Shown: positions 33,238-41,587, numbered from the stretch's first letter. The stretch is 48,371 nt of DNA from Sediminibacterium sp. Gen4 (GCA_013391385.1 JACBFI010000028.1:1-48371), one strand, 5' to 3'. The notes: generated by a model not told the origin, from the sequence alone. Numbers and translations: made by a program.

Positions 33238-33738
33238 ATGTCTAAGGAGAAGGAATTCATTTCACTGCTTAATGAACACCAACGCATTATCCATAAAGTG
33301 TGTAATCTTTATATGGATGCACATGCCGATCGTGAAGACCTGTTCCAGGAGATCACATTGCAAGCATGGAAGGCGTATGGTAATTTCAGAGGTGATGCAA
33401 AATTCTCTACTTGGCTATATCGCGTAGCCCTGAATACTGCCATTACTTTTTTTCGAAAAGAGAAAAGACAACCGGATATTTTTTCTACTGAAACAGTACC
33501 CGATTTCAACGCAACTGATGCTTATGACCCTATAGAAGAGCAAGTAAAAGCCATGTATGCTGCGATCGGCGAATTATCAAAGATTGATAAGGCCATCGTA
33601 ATGTTATACCTGGAAGACTATAGTTATAATGATATTGGAGACATGATGGGAATCACCGCCAATAATGTGGCAGTTAAGATGAACCGCATCAAAACAAAAT
33701 TGAAAGAATCCACACAAAAATATATGACCCCCGCATAA
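33238..33738 (+). CDS. ECF-type RNA polymerase sigma factor
   Basis: The 166-residue protein has sigma region 2 (about 10-80, DREDLFQEITLQAWKAYGNF and FSTWLYRVALNTAITFFRK) and region 4 (about 105-160, LSKIDKAIVMLYLEDYSYND and the helix-turn-helix GITANNVAVKMNRIKTKLKE). It would direct RNA polymerase to a small regulon. It is followed after 10 nt by a membrane protein that may be its anti-sigma factor. TraB/GumN lies 9 nt upstream, so all three may be one operon. Confidence 0.93.
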   Translation: MSKEKEFISLLNEHQRIIHKVCNLYMDAHADREDLFQEITLQAWKAYGNFRGDAKFSTWLYRVALNTAITFFRKEKRQPDIFSTETVPDFNATDAYDPIEEQVKAMYAAIGELSKIDKAIVMLYLEDYSYNDIGDMMGITANNVAVKMNRIKTKLKESTQKYMTPA

Positions 33739-33748
33739 ATGAAGTGCT

Positions 33749-34381
33749 ATGGAATTGGATGAACTAAAATATCAACTCAATCAAAAACTGGCAACGGATC
33801 ATGCCAGTAGAAGTAATGCCGATATCTCTGCATTGCTTAAAAAGAAAACACATTCTGTCATCAGCAAAATAAAACGTAGTCTGATCATTGAAATGGTCTT
33901 ATGCATACTGTTTTTTGCAGCCATGCTATACGTTTGTTTCATCACTGATTATTGGTCTATCCGTGTGTATTTTGGCGTATTTACTGTATTGACCATACTC
34001 ATGACTTTTGTATTATACTATTTGTATCGCAGAACCGATACATTGAGCAATTCAGATCAACCCATCAAAGCCAATCTTCAAACCTTGGTAGGTTTATTGG
34101 AAGAATTTGTAAAAAGATATTTTCAATTCACCATGGCACTGCTTCCGGTTTGTTTTATGTTCTCCATGATCCTATCCTATGCAGATCCTGTTGAAATACC
34201 TGAGATCGAAAAATTTTCTGTGAAAGTGTTCACCGCCCGCTGGCAGGTGATGTTGTTTTTGGGTATTTATATGATTGTCTTGGCGATTTCGGTGTATTAT
34301 TTCACCAAGTGGTACCTGAAAAAACTGTATGGCAACTATTTAAACGAATTGAAACAATACATTGCAGAACTAGACCAATAG
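33749..34381 (+). CDS. membrane protein, putative partner of the ECF sigma factor
   Basis: The 210-residue product has a cytoplasmic-looking N-terminus (1-44, charged, ELDELKYQLNQKL), two helices (about 45-67 and 71-92), a middle segment, then two more helices (about 125-145 and 168-190). It is predicted to be an inner-membrane protein. I see no zinc-binding HxxxCxxC anti-sigma motif and no FecR-like domain, so the anti-sigma role rests on position alone: it starts 10 nt after the ECF gene. Its stop abuts directly the stop of the convergent thioesterase gene. Confidence 0.65.
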   Translation: MELDELKYQLNQKLATDHASRSNADISALLKKKTHSVISKIKRSLIIEMVLCILFFAAMLYVCFITDYWSIRVYFGVFTVLTILMTFVLYYLYRRTDTLSNSDQPIKANLQTLVGLLEEFVKRYFQFTMALLPVCFMFSMILSYADPVEIPEIEKFSVKVFTARWQVMLFLGIYMIVLAISVYYFTKWYLKKLYGNYLNELKQYIAELDQ

Positions 34382-34819
34382 TTATTGGGCTTTACGTTTG
34401 AGTACTGCAACAGTAAGGCGACTGATACATACCAATTTTTCTCTTTCATCATAGATCTTGATCTCCCATACCTGTGAGCTGGCGCCAATATGTATGGGCT
34501 TGGCTATACCCGTCACCAACCCACCACGAACGCTGCGTAAATGATTGGCATTGATCTCTTGTCCAACACAAATAAGTTGATGGTGATCCACTACCAATGC
34601 CGCGCCTACACTTCCCAAAGTTTCTGCCAATGCCACTGATGCGCCCCCGTGTAACAATCCATAAGGCTGTTGGGTACGATGATCTACGGGCATGGTAGCT
34701 TTCAAATAATCTGCCCCTAGTTCAGTAAACAGCATTCCGAGATGCTCACCCATGGTATTCTTTCCCAGTGGTTGAATATCTTCCACGGTTAGGTCTTTTT
34801 TAAACCAGATCACTGACAT
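34382..34819 (-). CDS. hotdog-fold thioesterase (PaaI/MenI-like)
   Basis: The 145-residue protein is a single hotdog domain with the active-site stretch GLLHGGASVALAETLGSVGA; HGG followed by an acidic residue in the helix (E in ALAET) is the PaaI/EntH/MenI pattern. These cleave acyl- or aroyl-CoA; MenI acts on DHNA-CoA in menaquinone synthesis, but that assignment would be a guess. It begins 8 nt after coaD on the same strand, so both are probably one transcript and both concern CoA. Confidence 0.85.
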   Translation of the reverse strand: MSVIWFKKDLTVEDIQPLGKNTMGEHLGMLFTELGADYLKATMPVDHRTQQPYGLLHGGASVALAETLGSVGAALVVDHHQLICVGQEINANHLRSVRGGLVTGIAKPIHIGASSQVWEIKIYDEREKLVCISRLTVAVLKRKAQ

Positions 34820-34827
34820 ACGGCCGC

Positions 34828-35295
34828 TTATTTTTGAATAGACTGAATAACTGCCTCCGGAAGAAAAGGCGAAGCATCCCCACCATTTTTAAGGATATCA
34901 CGAACAATGGTAGAAGCCACAGAAGTATATTTTGGCTCACCGGTTAAAAAAATCGTTTCAATATTTTTATCCAATGTCCGATTCGCATCTGCTATGGTTT
35001 TCTCGTATTCAAAATCACTCACGTAGCGAATACCTCTTAAAATAAATCTTGCTCCGATTTTTTTACAATAATGGATCGTCAATCCATCATACACCACACT
35101 CTTTACCCTAGGCTCATCGCGATAGATCTCTTTGAACCATTCCATACGTTGCTCCGGACTAAACATCGGAGACTTTGCAGAATTGATACCGATACCCACA
35201 TAAATCTCATCAAACAAAGGCAATGCCCTGTTGATGATATCAATATGTCCCAATGTAACAGGATCAAAGGTTCCGGGGAATAAGCATATGCGCAT
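34828..35295 (-). CDS. coaD: phosphopantetheine adenylyltransferase
   Basis: The 155-residue enzyme joins 4'-phosphopantetheine and ATP to dephospho-CoA, the penultimate step of CoA synthesis. The nucleotidyltransferase motif is GTFDPVTLGH (8-17), and the second motif TSVASTIVRD corresponds to the ISSTxVR signature. ILRGIRYVSDFEYE is the conserved substrate segment. Length is normal. It precedes the thioesterase gene by 8 nt. Confidence 0.96.
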   Translation of the reverse strand: MRICLFPGTFDPVTLGHIDIINRALPLFDEIYVGIGINSAKSPMFSPEQRMEWFKEIYRDEPRVKSVVYDGLTIHYCKKIGARFILRGIRYVSDFEYEKTIADANRTLDKNIETIFLTGEPKYTSVASTIVRDILKNGGDASPFLPEAVIQSIQK

Positions 35296-35351
35296 GAAAC
35301 TGTTTTAGGGTACTAAGTAACAGAAAAAAGAACAAAGTATGGCATAAAGCA

Positions 35352-35440
35352 TTGTGACGAAGTCACAAGGGACAAGAAACAAGACACAAGGAAGATGCAA
35401 GAGACAAGAAACAAGGTACAAGAAAGATCGAATGTTCAAG
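35352..35440. repeat. hairpin plus CAAG-family heptamer array
   Basis: TTGTGAC-GAA-GTCACAA (35352-35368) is a perfect 7-bp hairpin. From 35364 about eleven 7-nt units follow in register (CACAAGG, GACAAGA, AACAAGA, CACAAGG, AAGATGC and similar). It lies upstream of coaD and downstream of pyrB on the minus strand. Confidence 0.75.
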
Positions 35441-35514
35441 GAATATGCCACAGGCCATACGCTGCATGCTGCATGGAACCTTGAAAATTGCTTCTTGACA
35501 CTTCCGTGCAACGT

Positions 35515-35549
35515 GTAGCTTGCAGCTTGAAGCTAGCAGCTAGCAGCCT
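35515..35549. repeat. heptamer array GCAGCTW
   Basis: Five tandem units (GTAGCTT, GCAGCTT, GAAGCTA, GCAGCTA, GCAGCCT) ending 4 nt before the pyrB stop codon. Looser words of the same kind continue to the left at about 35455-35475. Confidence 0.7.
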
Positions 35550-35553
35550 TCCT

Positions 35554-36480
35554 CTACCCTTGCTCATTCGCCAACAAATACAACACCGCCATTCTCACCG
35601 CCACCCCATTTTCAACCTGATTCAAAATAATAGAGAAGGGTCCATCAGCAACATCACTGTCCAATTCGACGCCTCTGTTGATGGGGCCGGGGTGCATGAT
35701 GACGATTTCTTTACCCAGACTTTCCAACAATTTTCTGTTGATGCCGTATGCGAGATTATATTCACGAAGAGAAGAGAATAGAGGTTGGTTTTGTCTTTCG
35801 AGCTGAATACGTAATACATTGGCTACATCGCACCATTGTAATGCTTTCTTAAGATTATATTCCACTCGCACATCCAAAGCCTGTTCAATGTATTTCGGAA
35901 TCAGTGTGGGTGGACCAGCAATCGTAACCTCTGCCCCCATTTTTTTAAGCAAGTACATGTTACTGAGTGCAACACGACTATGCATGATGTCTCCGATGAT
36001 AGCTACTTTCAGTCCCTCCAGTTTTCCCAGTTTTTCTTTCATAGAGAAAGCATCCAATAAAGCTTGGGTAGGATGTTCATTGATACCATCTCCTGCATTC
36101 ACAATAGCTGCCGGAATATGTTTTGCCAGAAAATGAGGAGCTCCTGATGCACTATGACGCATCACCACCATATCTACTTTCATGCTCAGGATATTGTTCA
36201 CTGTGTCTAACAGTGTTTCGCCTTTTGCTGCTGAAGAAGTGGTAGCTGCAAAGTTCAACACATCTGCAGAAAGTCTTCTTTCAGCCAATTCAAAAGACAT
36301 CCTTGTGCGCGTGGAGTTCTCATAAAAAAGATTCACAATCGTCACATCCCGCAACGAAGGCACTTTTTTAACCGGACGCTGCAATACCTCTTTGAATTGT
36401 TCTGCAGTAGAAAGAATTAATTGAATATCATCTCGGGTGAGATCTTTAATACCAAGGAGATGTTTGGTAGAGAGTTTCAT
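35554..36480 (-). CDS. pyrB: aspartate carbamoyltransferase, catalytic subunit
   Basis: The 308-residue enzyme makes N-carbamoyl-aspartate, the second step of pyrimidine synthesis. Carbamoyl-phosphate binding is shown by FYENSTRTRMSFE (about 53-65), the loop with MVVMRHSASGAPH, and INEHPTQALLD; the aspartate domain has HPGPINRGVELDSDVADG. Length is normal for the catalytic chain and no PyrI gene is seen. It follows pyrR on the same strand, with a 199-nt spacer that is largely made of inverted CAGACAT heptamers. Confidence 0.97.
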   Translation of the reverse strand: MKLSTKHLLGIKDLTRDDIQLILSTAEQFKEVLQRPVKKVPSLRDVTIVNLFYENSTRTRMSFELAERRLSADVLNFAATTSSAAKGETLLDTVNNILSMKVDMVVMRHSASGAPHFLAKHIPAAIVNAGDGINEHPTQALLDAFSMKEKLGKLEGLKVAIIGDIMHSRVALSNMYLLKKMGAEVTIAGPPTLIPKYIEQALDVRVEYNLKKALQWCDVANVLRIQLERQNQPLFSSLREYNLAYGINRKLLESLGKEIVIMHPGPINRGVELDSDVADGPFSIILNQVENGVAVRMAVLYLLANEQG

Positions 36481-36517
36481 TAAAGGTCGAAGATATAGTA
36501 AAAATTAATACCAGCAA

Positions 36518-36680
36518 ATGTCGGATGTCTGATGTCGGATGTCTGATTTATTGAAAACAACAATTTCAGATACATACTATATCCATTAAGTTTTATTAAA
36601 ATAATCGATATTTGCAAATCCAATCAGACATCAGACATCAGACATCAGACATCAGACATCAGACATCAGACATCAGACAT
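36518..36680. repeat. inverted CAGACAT heptamer arms between pyrR and pyrB
   Basis: The left arm is four units of ATGTCKG (36518-36545); the right arm is eight exact copies of CAGACAT (36625-36680). The arms are reverse complements with a 79-nt loop. The last base of the right arm is already the first of the pyrR stop codon (TCA on the plus strand). The eight perfect copies imply recent expansion. Confidence 0.85.
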
Positions 36681-37201
36681 CAAACCAGCACCACTTCATC
36701 CACCTCATCCCTCTCCTTCCAGCAAACTTTTACCTTCTGGGAAATGATGGTATCAATGGTTTTACCGGAGAAATCGGGTTGAATGGGGAGTTCGCGGCTG
36801 AAGCGACGATCGATCAGCACGCAGAGTGACACTTTTGAAGGTCTGCCAAAGTCGAGTAATGCATCCAGTGCCGCACGGATTGTTCTACCGGTGTATAAGA
36901 CATCATCAATCAGTATCACATGTTTGTTTTCCAGGCTAAAGGGGATATCGGTACTATTGGCAATATGTAAGCCCTGACGCACATCATCACGATAAAAAGT
37001 GATATCCAATTTTCCGTATTGAATGGCTCCGGGTTGTACTAGACCTCGTAACTCAGCAACAATTCGGTCGCTAAGAAATATCCCCCTCGGTTGTAATCCA
37101 ATGATCACCGTATCCTGTAATGTGGCATTATGCTCAAGTATCTGATGTGCCAATCGCTTTACCGTAAGGGTCAGTTGCTGTGCTGATAATATCGTCTTCA
37201 A
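36680..37201 (-). CDS. pyrR: PyrR: pyrimidine regulator / uracil phosphoribosyltransferase
   Basis: The 173-residue type I phosphoribosyltransferase has the PRPP loop VILIDDVLYTGRT, then the PyrR mark AALDALLDFGRP and LCVLIDRRFSRELPI. In Gram-positive bacteria PyrR binds pyr mRNA and causes attenuation, and has some uracil phosphoribosyltransferase activity. In this phylum its role is less clear. It lies upstream of pyrB on the same strand. I saw no attenuator resembling the known PyrR-binding consensus in the spacer. Confidence 0.92.
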   Translation of the reverse strand: MKTILSAQQLTLTVKRLAHQILEHNATLQDTVIIGLQPRGIFLSDRIVAELRGLVQPGAIQYGKLDITFYRDDVRQGLHIANSTDIPFSLENKHVILIDDVLYTGRTIRAALDALLDFGRPSKVSLCVLIDRRFSRELPIQPDFSGKTIDTIISQKVKVCWKERDEVDEVVLV

Positions 37202-37283
37202 ACCAATTTTTTATTAAAAATAATTGCTTTCACTGATACCTGCGATGAATTATTCCGGCTTGGGTGCTTTAATTTGCCGTTCT

Positions 37284-38366
37284 ATGTTCCGGTTGAATGA
37301 TATTACCCTGGTTCAGTTTCGCAATTATGTGCAGCAATCTTTCCATTTTTCAGAAAGAGTGATCGGTATTTGCGGACAAAATGGTACCGGAAAAACCAAT
37401 CTCTTAGATGCCATTTATTACCTAAGCTTTTCCAAAAGCTATTTTTCCCGTCCGGACGCACAAAATGTGCACCATGGTTCAGCCGGACTTCGTATTCAGG
37501 GGCAGTATTCTCTGGAAGAAAAAAAGATGACGGTGACTGCCATCGTTCGCGAAACCGGAAAAAAAGAATTACAACTGGACGGAGAGCCTTATAAGAAATT
37601 CTCAGACCATATTGGTACCATTCCGGTAGTGATGATTGCTCCTGATGATATTGAGTTGATCAGTGGTCCGGGGGAAGAAAGAAGAAAATTTCTAGATACA
37701 CTGATCTCACAGTTAGATCATGCTTATTTACAGCAACTGATCAATTATCAAAAAATATTACAACAAAGAAATAGCTTATTAAAGCAGGCAGGTGAATCAG
37801 GTCATATAGATGAAACATTACTGTCGATTTTGAATGATCAACTGAGCGATAGTGGTAGTTTTCTTTATGAAACGCGTAAAACTTTTCTTGCGAGTTTATT
37901 ACCACTGGCATTTACTATCTATGAACGTATTGCTGGAAAATCAGACGAACTCTCTTTGGCATATTTTAGTCCATTGGCAACGAATCATTTCAAAGACCTG
38001 CTACAAAACAATAGAGCCAAAGACTTCGCTTTACAACGAACAAGCTCAGGCATTCACCGCGATGATATTGTACTATCGATGGGTAATGAACTATTCAAAT
38101 CAGAAGCTTCGCAAGGACAAAGAAAAAGTCTACTCTTTGCACTCAAGCTCGCCGAATGGCAGATATTAAAAGAAAAAAAAGGTTTCACCCCCATCCTACT
38201 GCTCGATGACGTTTTTGAAAAATTAGATGATACCAGAATGTCGCAATTATTACAATGGGTTTGCTCGGAAAGTGATGGACAGGTATTTATTACAGACACA
38301 CATCCGGAAAGACTCAAACAACAACTAACTGGTACAAAAGCAGCATTTCAAATGATTACATTGTAA
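37284..38366 (+). CDS. recF: DNA replication and repair protein RecF
   Basis: The 360-residue SMC-like ATPase has Walker A GICGQNGTGKTN near residue 30, the signature SEASQGQRKSLLFALKLAE (about 275-293) and Walker B PILLLDDVFEKLD. RecF works with RecO and RecR to load RecA at gaps. I use the ATG at 37284, which gives the family N-terminus MFRLNDITLVQFRNY; upstream in-frame Met codons at 37224 and 37245 add unlike residues. It is divergent from pyrR. The DUF721 gene follows, an order common in Bacteroidota. Confidence 0.95.
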   Translation: MFRLNDITLVQFRNYVQQSFHFSERVIGICGQNGTGKTNLLDAIYYLSFSKSYFSRPDAQNVHHGSAGLRIQGQYSLEEKKMTVTAIVRETGKKELQLDGEPYKKFSDHIGTIPVVMIAPDDIELISGPGEERRKFLDTLISQLDHAYLQQLINYQKILQQRNSLLKQAGESGHIDETLLSILNDQLSDSGSFLYETRKTFLASLLPLAFTIYERIAGKSDELSLAYFSPLATNHFKDLLQNNRAKDFALQRTSSGIHRDDIVLSMGNELFKSEASQGQRKSLLFALKLAEWQILKEKKGFTPILLLDDVFEKLDDTRMSQLLQWVCSESDGQVFITDTHPERLKQQLTGTKAAFQMITL

Positions 38367-38368
38367 TG

Positions 38369-38512
38369 CAAAAGTCAAAAGTAAAAAGGCAAAAGTGAAT
38401 AGGCATCTTCTATAGGCTATGAACTATTAGCCCTCTGCTTCAAGCCGCAAGCTACACGCTACACGCTTTAATTTTTGACTTTTTACTTTTGACTTTTGAT
38501 TTTTGACTTTTC
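38369..38512. repeat. inverted CAAAAGT heptamer arms between recF and the DUF721 gene
   Basis: The left array at 38369-38403 starts 2 nt after the recF stop (CAAAAGT, CAAAAGT, AAAAAGG, CAAAAGT). The right arm at 38471-38512 is six units of ACTTTTG and variants, the reverse complement. Between them are AAGCYRC-type heptamers. A weak promoter (TTG, 17 nt, TACCTTTA) ends at 38523, partly inside the right arm. Confidence 0.75.
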
Positions 38513-38527
38513 CCCTACCTTTACCCC

Positions 38528-38809
38528 ATGTCCGAATTCCACATTGGCGATGCTATCAAAGGCTTCTTGAAAAAGAGCAATCTCCGCAACGGTGTCAGAG
38601 CTGTGCAGATTGAAGACATCTGGGAAAAACTGATGGGAAAAACGATCGCGCGGTATACTGATAAGATTCAAATCATCAACCAGAAACTTTTTATTACTAC
38701 CAGCGTGGGGCCACTTAAGAATGAATTACTCTACCAAAAGGCACAAATTATTGAACGCGTGAATGAAGCTTTCGGTGAGAAAGTGATCACGGAAGTCGTT
38801 ATTCAATAA
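38528..38809 (+). CDS. DUF721 (DciA-like) protein
   Basis: The 93-residue product is a DUF721 domain: IGDAIKGFLKKSNLRNGV, then VQIEDIWEKLMGKTIARYT and LFITTSVGPLKNELLYQK. This family includes DciA, the ancestral loader of the replicative helicase in bacteria without DnaC, and the place next to recF agrees with a role in replication. The short length is usual in Bacteroidota. The stop codon TAA overlaps the first base of a GAGCYRY heptamer array. Confidence 0.88.
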   Translation: MSEFHIGDAIKGFLKKSNLRNGVRAVQIEDIWEKLMGKTIARYTDKIQIINQKLFITTSVGPLKNELLYQKAQIIERVNEAFGEKVITEVVIQ

Positions 38810-39015
38810 GCTGTGAGCTACGAGCTGCGAGCCACGAGCTTTGAGTGGCAGTTGTAATAGGCATTATACTATCAATTGTGCAAATGATAAGGCTTGAGAA
38901 ATAGTCTTAGTCTAAGATCAATTAAGGGCAATACATCAAGTGTCTAAACAAGCTATTTGATCCTTCAAATTAAACTTACAAAAAGCTCACAGCTCATGGC
39001 TCATAGCTCGCAGCT
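38809..39015. repeat. inverted GAGCYRY heptamer arms between convergent genes
   Basis: Arms 38809-38840 and 38984-39015 (32 nt each) match as reverse complements at 24 positions, and all eight differences are transitions. Each arm reads as tandem GAGCYRY units. The 143 nt between the arms show nothing recognisable. The arms abut the stop codons of both convergent genes. Confidence 0.8.
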
Positions 39016-39018
39016 ATT

Positions 39019-40107
39019 TCAGGGAATCAATCGAGTCGCTTTTCCCGCCGGTAATTTTTCTTTGACCAAAGATCCATTCATCAGAAAATAAGTGGGATTA
39101 ACCCTTGCAGCTGTTTTAATGACCGTGGCATCACCTTTTAATAAGGTTATTTCTGGGAATACTGATCTGGCTTTCTCAGCATCTGCTGTTACCAATAATA
39201 CGGTAACACCTTTTGATGTCCATTGTTGATTTTGGGCGATGAACTCCTCCTTCCATTGATCAGCTTTACTCATATCCTGAGCTAATACCAGTACATAATC
39301 TTCTTTCCTTGAGAAAACAGCTTGTGTCGTATCTTCTCCTGAAAAATTCTGCAACGTAAAGTCAACGATCTTAGCGGTTAAGCCATTCCCTTTTCTTACC
39401 AGCTTATCTTCTCGATCAATGTATTCGTAGGTTGAATCAAAATCATCCGGGAATGAGGTTTGGTCAAAGCTGATTGCTTTACCGTCTTTTTTGTACTTAA
39501 AAACAATCGCAAAACTATCCGGTATGGCTCCTTCGGGTGTTTGCATTTGTTGGACGATATCATTTCCTTTTTTGTAAGGCAAACAATCAACCAAGGGTAG
39601 ATTTTTCAACACATACCATTGTAAAGCTGCAGTTGCTAACAAACTAATAAACACAATCGTAATACTGCCCGTTTCACTCATCATAGCAGGCACGCGATCT
39701 ACAGTGAACAGTAGTATCAAAATGAGTACGAGCAATAGAATATCTTTTCCAAACGACATCGCAGGTGTTAATGGGATACAATCACCAAAACATCCGCATG
39801 TTTTTATTTTTCCTGAGAACAATGCGTAACCGGTAAGGAAGGTGAAAAAGATGATCAACAATAAAAGCATCCAGGTGATGCTGCGCAAACGCCAGCCAAC
39901 GATCACCGCTACTCCGGCAACGATCTCAAATACATTCATCACCAATGAGAATACCAAGGTATAATCATGTAGGAAATGCCAACCCCAGACTTCAAAAAAC
40001 TCCTGCATTTTATAGCTCAATCCCAATGGATCATTGGCTTTCACCAATCCGGAGAAAATAAACAGCAATCCAACGATCCAGCGGATCAGGGTAATCATGT
40101 TTCTCAT
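39019..40107 (-). CDS. BT_3928-like DoxX/MauE-type membrane protein
   Basis: The 362-residue protein has an N-terminal DoxX/MauE-like membrane domain with four helices (about 1-145, including FSGLVKANDPLGLSYKMQEF and the Cys-rich KTCGCFGDCIP), another helix near 150-170, and a soluble C-terminal part with thioredoxin-like features (DYVLVLAQDMS, VTVLLVTAD, PTYFLMNGSLV). The CGCFGDC motif suggests redox chemistry, as in MauE-like proteins. The exact role is unknown. The start overlaps the DUF1599 stop by 4 nt, so the two are translationally coupled. Confidence 0.82.
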   Translation of the reverse strand: MRNMITLIRWIVGLLFIFSGLVKANDPLGLSYKMQEFFEVWGWHFLHDYTLVFSLVMNVFEIVAGVAVIVGWRLRSITWMLLLLIIFFTFLTGYALFSGKIKTCGCFGDCIPLTPAMSFGKDILLLVLILILLFTVDRVPAMMSETGSITIVFISLLATAALQWYVLKNLPLVDCLPYKKGNDIVQQMQTPEGAIPDSFAIVFKYKKDGKAISFDQTSFPDDFDSTYEYIDREDKLVRKGNGLTAKIVDFTLQNFSGEDTTQAVFSRKEDYVLVLAQDMSKADQWKEEFIAQNQQWTSKGVTVLLVTADAEKARSVFPEITLLKGDATVIKTAARVNPTYFLMNGSLVKEKLPAGKATRLIP

Positions 40108-40655
40108 GCACTATGTTTTCCTTCGTCAATTAAAATCAATGCAAAAACGGCGTAGTTGATGATGTCTACATAATTGGCATCAATGCCTTCGCTGATCAGG
40201 GTTTTGCCGTCATTTTCGAGTATTTGTCTGATGCGTAATAGTTTCATGAGTATCAAATCAGCAAAGCTTTCCTGACTCATATCTCTCCATGCTTCACCAT
40301 AATCATGGTTTTTATCCAGCATGGTATTTTTAGCGAATGTTACATATTTATTGTAGTTCTCTTCTACCACCGTAACAGGCAATTCTTCTACTTGTGGATT
40401 GCCCATTTCCAATTGAATCAATCCAATAATGGCATAATTGATAATCCCTTTAAATTCAGAAGGAATATCATCTCCAATCTTTTGCGTTTTCAGGTCTTGA
40501 ATAGTACGAATACGCAATGCTTTGATGAAAATCTGATCTACCACCGAAATGGTACGTAATACACGCCATGCAGTGCCATAATCTTTTGTCTTCTTGATGA
40601 AAATATCTTTACATCCTTGAATTGCCTGGTCGTATTGTTGATTTGTTGTGCTCAT
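40104..40655 (-). CDS. DUF1599 protein (duplicated domain)
   Basis: The 183-residue product holds two copies of a helical unit: KKTKDYGTAWRVLR then RTIQDL, and DKNHDYGEAWRDMSQ then RIRQIL. Each copy keeps K/H-DYG-AWR, and each ends with IINYA. DUF1599 has no firm function; its DYG-AW motif recalls all-alpha nucleotide pyrophosphohydrolase-like folds, but I cannot show that. I start at 40655 (MSTTNQQYDQ), since the longer frame runs over the folP promoter. It is divergent from folP and coupled to the BT_3928-like gene. Confidence 0.85.
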   Translation of the reverse strand: MSTTNQQYDQAIQGCKDIFIKKTKDYGTAWRVLRTISVVDQIFIKALRIRTIQDLKTQKIGDDIPSEFKGIINYAIIGLIQLEMGNPQVEELPVTVVEENYNKYVTFAKNTMLDKNHDYGEAWRDMSQESFADLILMKLLRIRQILENDGKTLISEGIDANYVDIINYAVFALILIDEGKHSA

Positions 40656-40684
40656 TTTTCGAGAACCACTTAGGGCTTTGGTAA

Positions 40685-40692
40685 TATCTTTG
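40685..40692 (+). promoter_or_regulatory. -7 element of folP
   Basis: TATCTTTG, an exact TAnnTTTG match, 18 nt before the folP start. No TTG at the usual distance. Confidence 0.5.
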
Positions 40693-40710
40693 AAGTGTGC
40701 TGCAATATAA

Positions 40711-41547
40711 ATGAAACCAAGGATGTTTACACTCAACTGCAAAGGAAGATTATTGACAATTGATCAGCCGATCGTAATGGGCATCATCAATACCACCCCC
40801 GACTCCTTTTATGAGGATAGCCGGAAATCATCTCTCGACGCAGCCCTGTCGCAAGCCGAAAAAATGATTCGCGAAGGGGCTACCATTCTTGATATTGGCG
40901 CACAGAGTACTCGTCCGGGTAGCACTGCTGTTGGACCAGAAGAAGAAATACAACGACTTGCTGCCGTGATTCCTGCAATACACCATCGTTTTCCGGATAC
41001 GATTCTTTCAGTAGATACCTATTACAGTGCAGTTGCCATAGCCGCTGCAGAGATGGGTGCTTCTATTGTTAATGACATCAGTGGCGGACAATTTGATACA
41101 GCAATGATTGCAACTGCGGCTAACTTACACATGCCTTTTGTATGTATGCACGTAGAAGGAAAAAATGACACCATGCACCAAACACGGGTGGAAGGTAATG
41201 TCACCATAAGTGTTACAGATTATTTTATAAAAAGAATAGGTATTTGTAAAGAACAAGGCCTCACAGACCTCATCTTAGATCCAGGTTTCGGCTTTAGTAA
41301 AACGACTGATCAGAATTTTGAATTGATCCGTTCTGTATCACAATTCAAATTATTAGGAAAACCCGTATTGATGGGCGTTTCCAGAAAATCTACGATTTAT
41401 AAAACTTTGAACTGTACAGCAGCAGAAGCATTGAATGGCACCACGGTATTACATACAGCAGTCCTTCTAGGTGGTGCGGATATTTTGAGGGTGCACGATG
41501 TAAAGGAAGCGATGGAAGCTATTACACTCACACGATATTTACTATAA
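40711..41547 (+). CDS. folP: dihydropteroate synthase
   Basis: The 278-residue TIM-barrel enzyme joins p-aminobenzoate to the pterin diphosphate in folate synthesis and is the sulfonamide target. Motifs in order: MGIINTTPDSFYED, DIGAQSTRPGS, LSVDTYYS, IVNDISGG, FVCMHVEGKNDTMH, DPGFGFSKTTDQN, GVSRKS. All family loops are present. It is divergent from the DUF1599/BT_3928-like pair, an arrangement frequent in Bacteroidota. Confidence 0.97.
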   Translation: MKPRMFTLNCKGRLLTIDQPIVMGIINTTPDSFYEDSRKSSLDAALSQAEKMIREGATILDIGAQSTRPGSTAVGPEEEIQRLAAVIPAIHHRFPDTILSVDTYYSAVAIAAAEMGASIVNDISGGQFDTAMIATAANLHMPFVCMHVEGKNDTMHQTRVEGNVTISVTDYFIKRIGICKEQGLTDLILDPGFGFSKTTDQNFELIRSVSQFKLLGKPVLMGVSRKSTIYKTLNCTAAEALNGTTVLHTAVLLGGADILRVHDVKEAMEAITLTRYLL

Positions 41548-41587
41548 AAAGAGATTGTCTCAAAGGCCTTGAGATTCGTTTGAGGGT

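Noticed and set aside
36481-36679. PyrR attenuator before pyrB
   Set aside because: I found no match to the known PyrR-binding hairpin; the spacer is made of heptamer arms.
36625-36680. CRISPR-like array
   Set aside because: The repeats are 7 nt, contiguous and without spacers; no cas genes are present.
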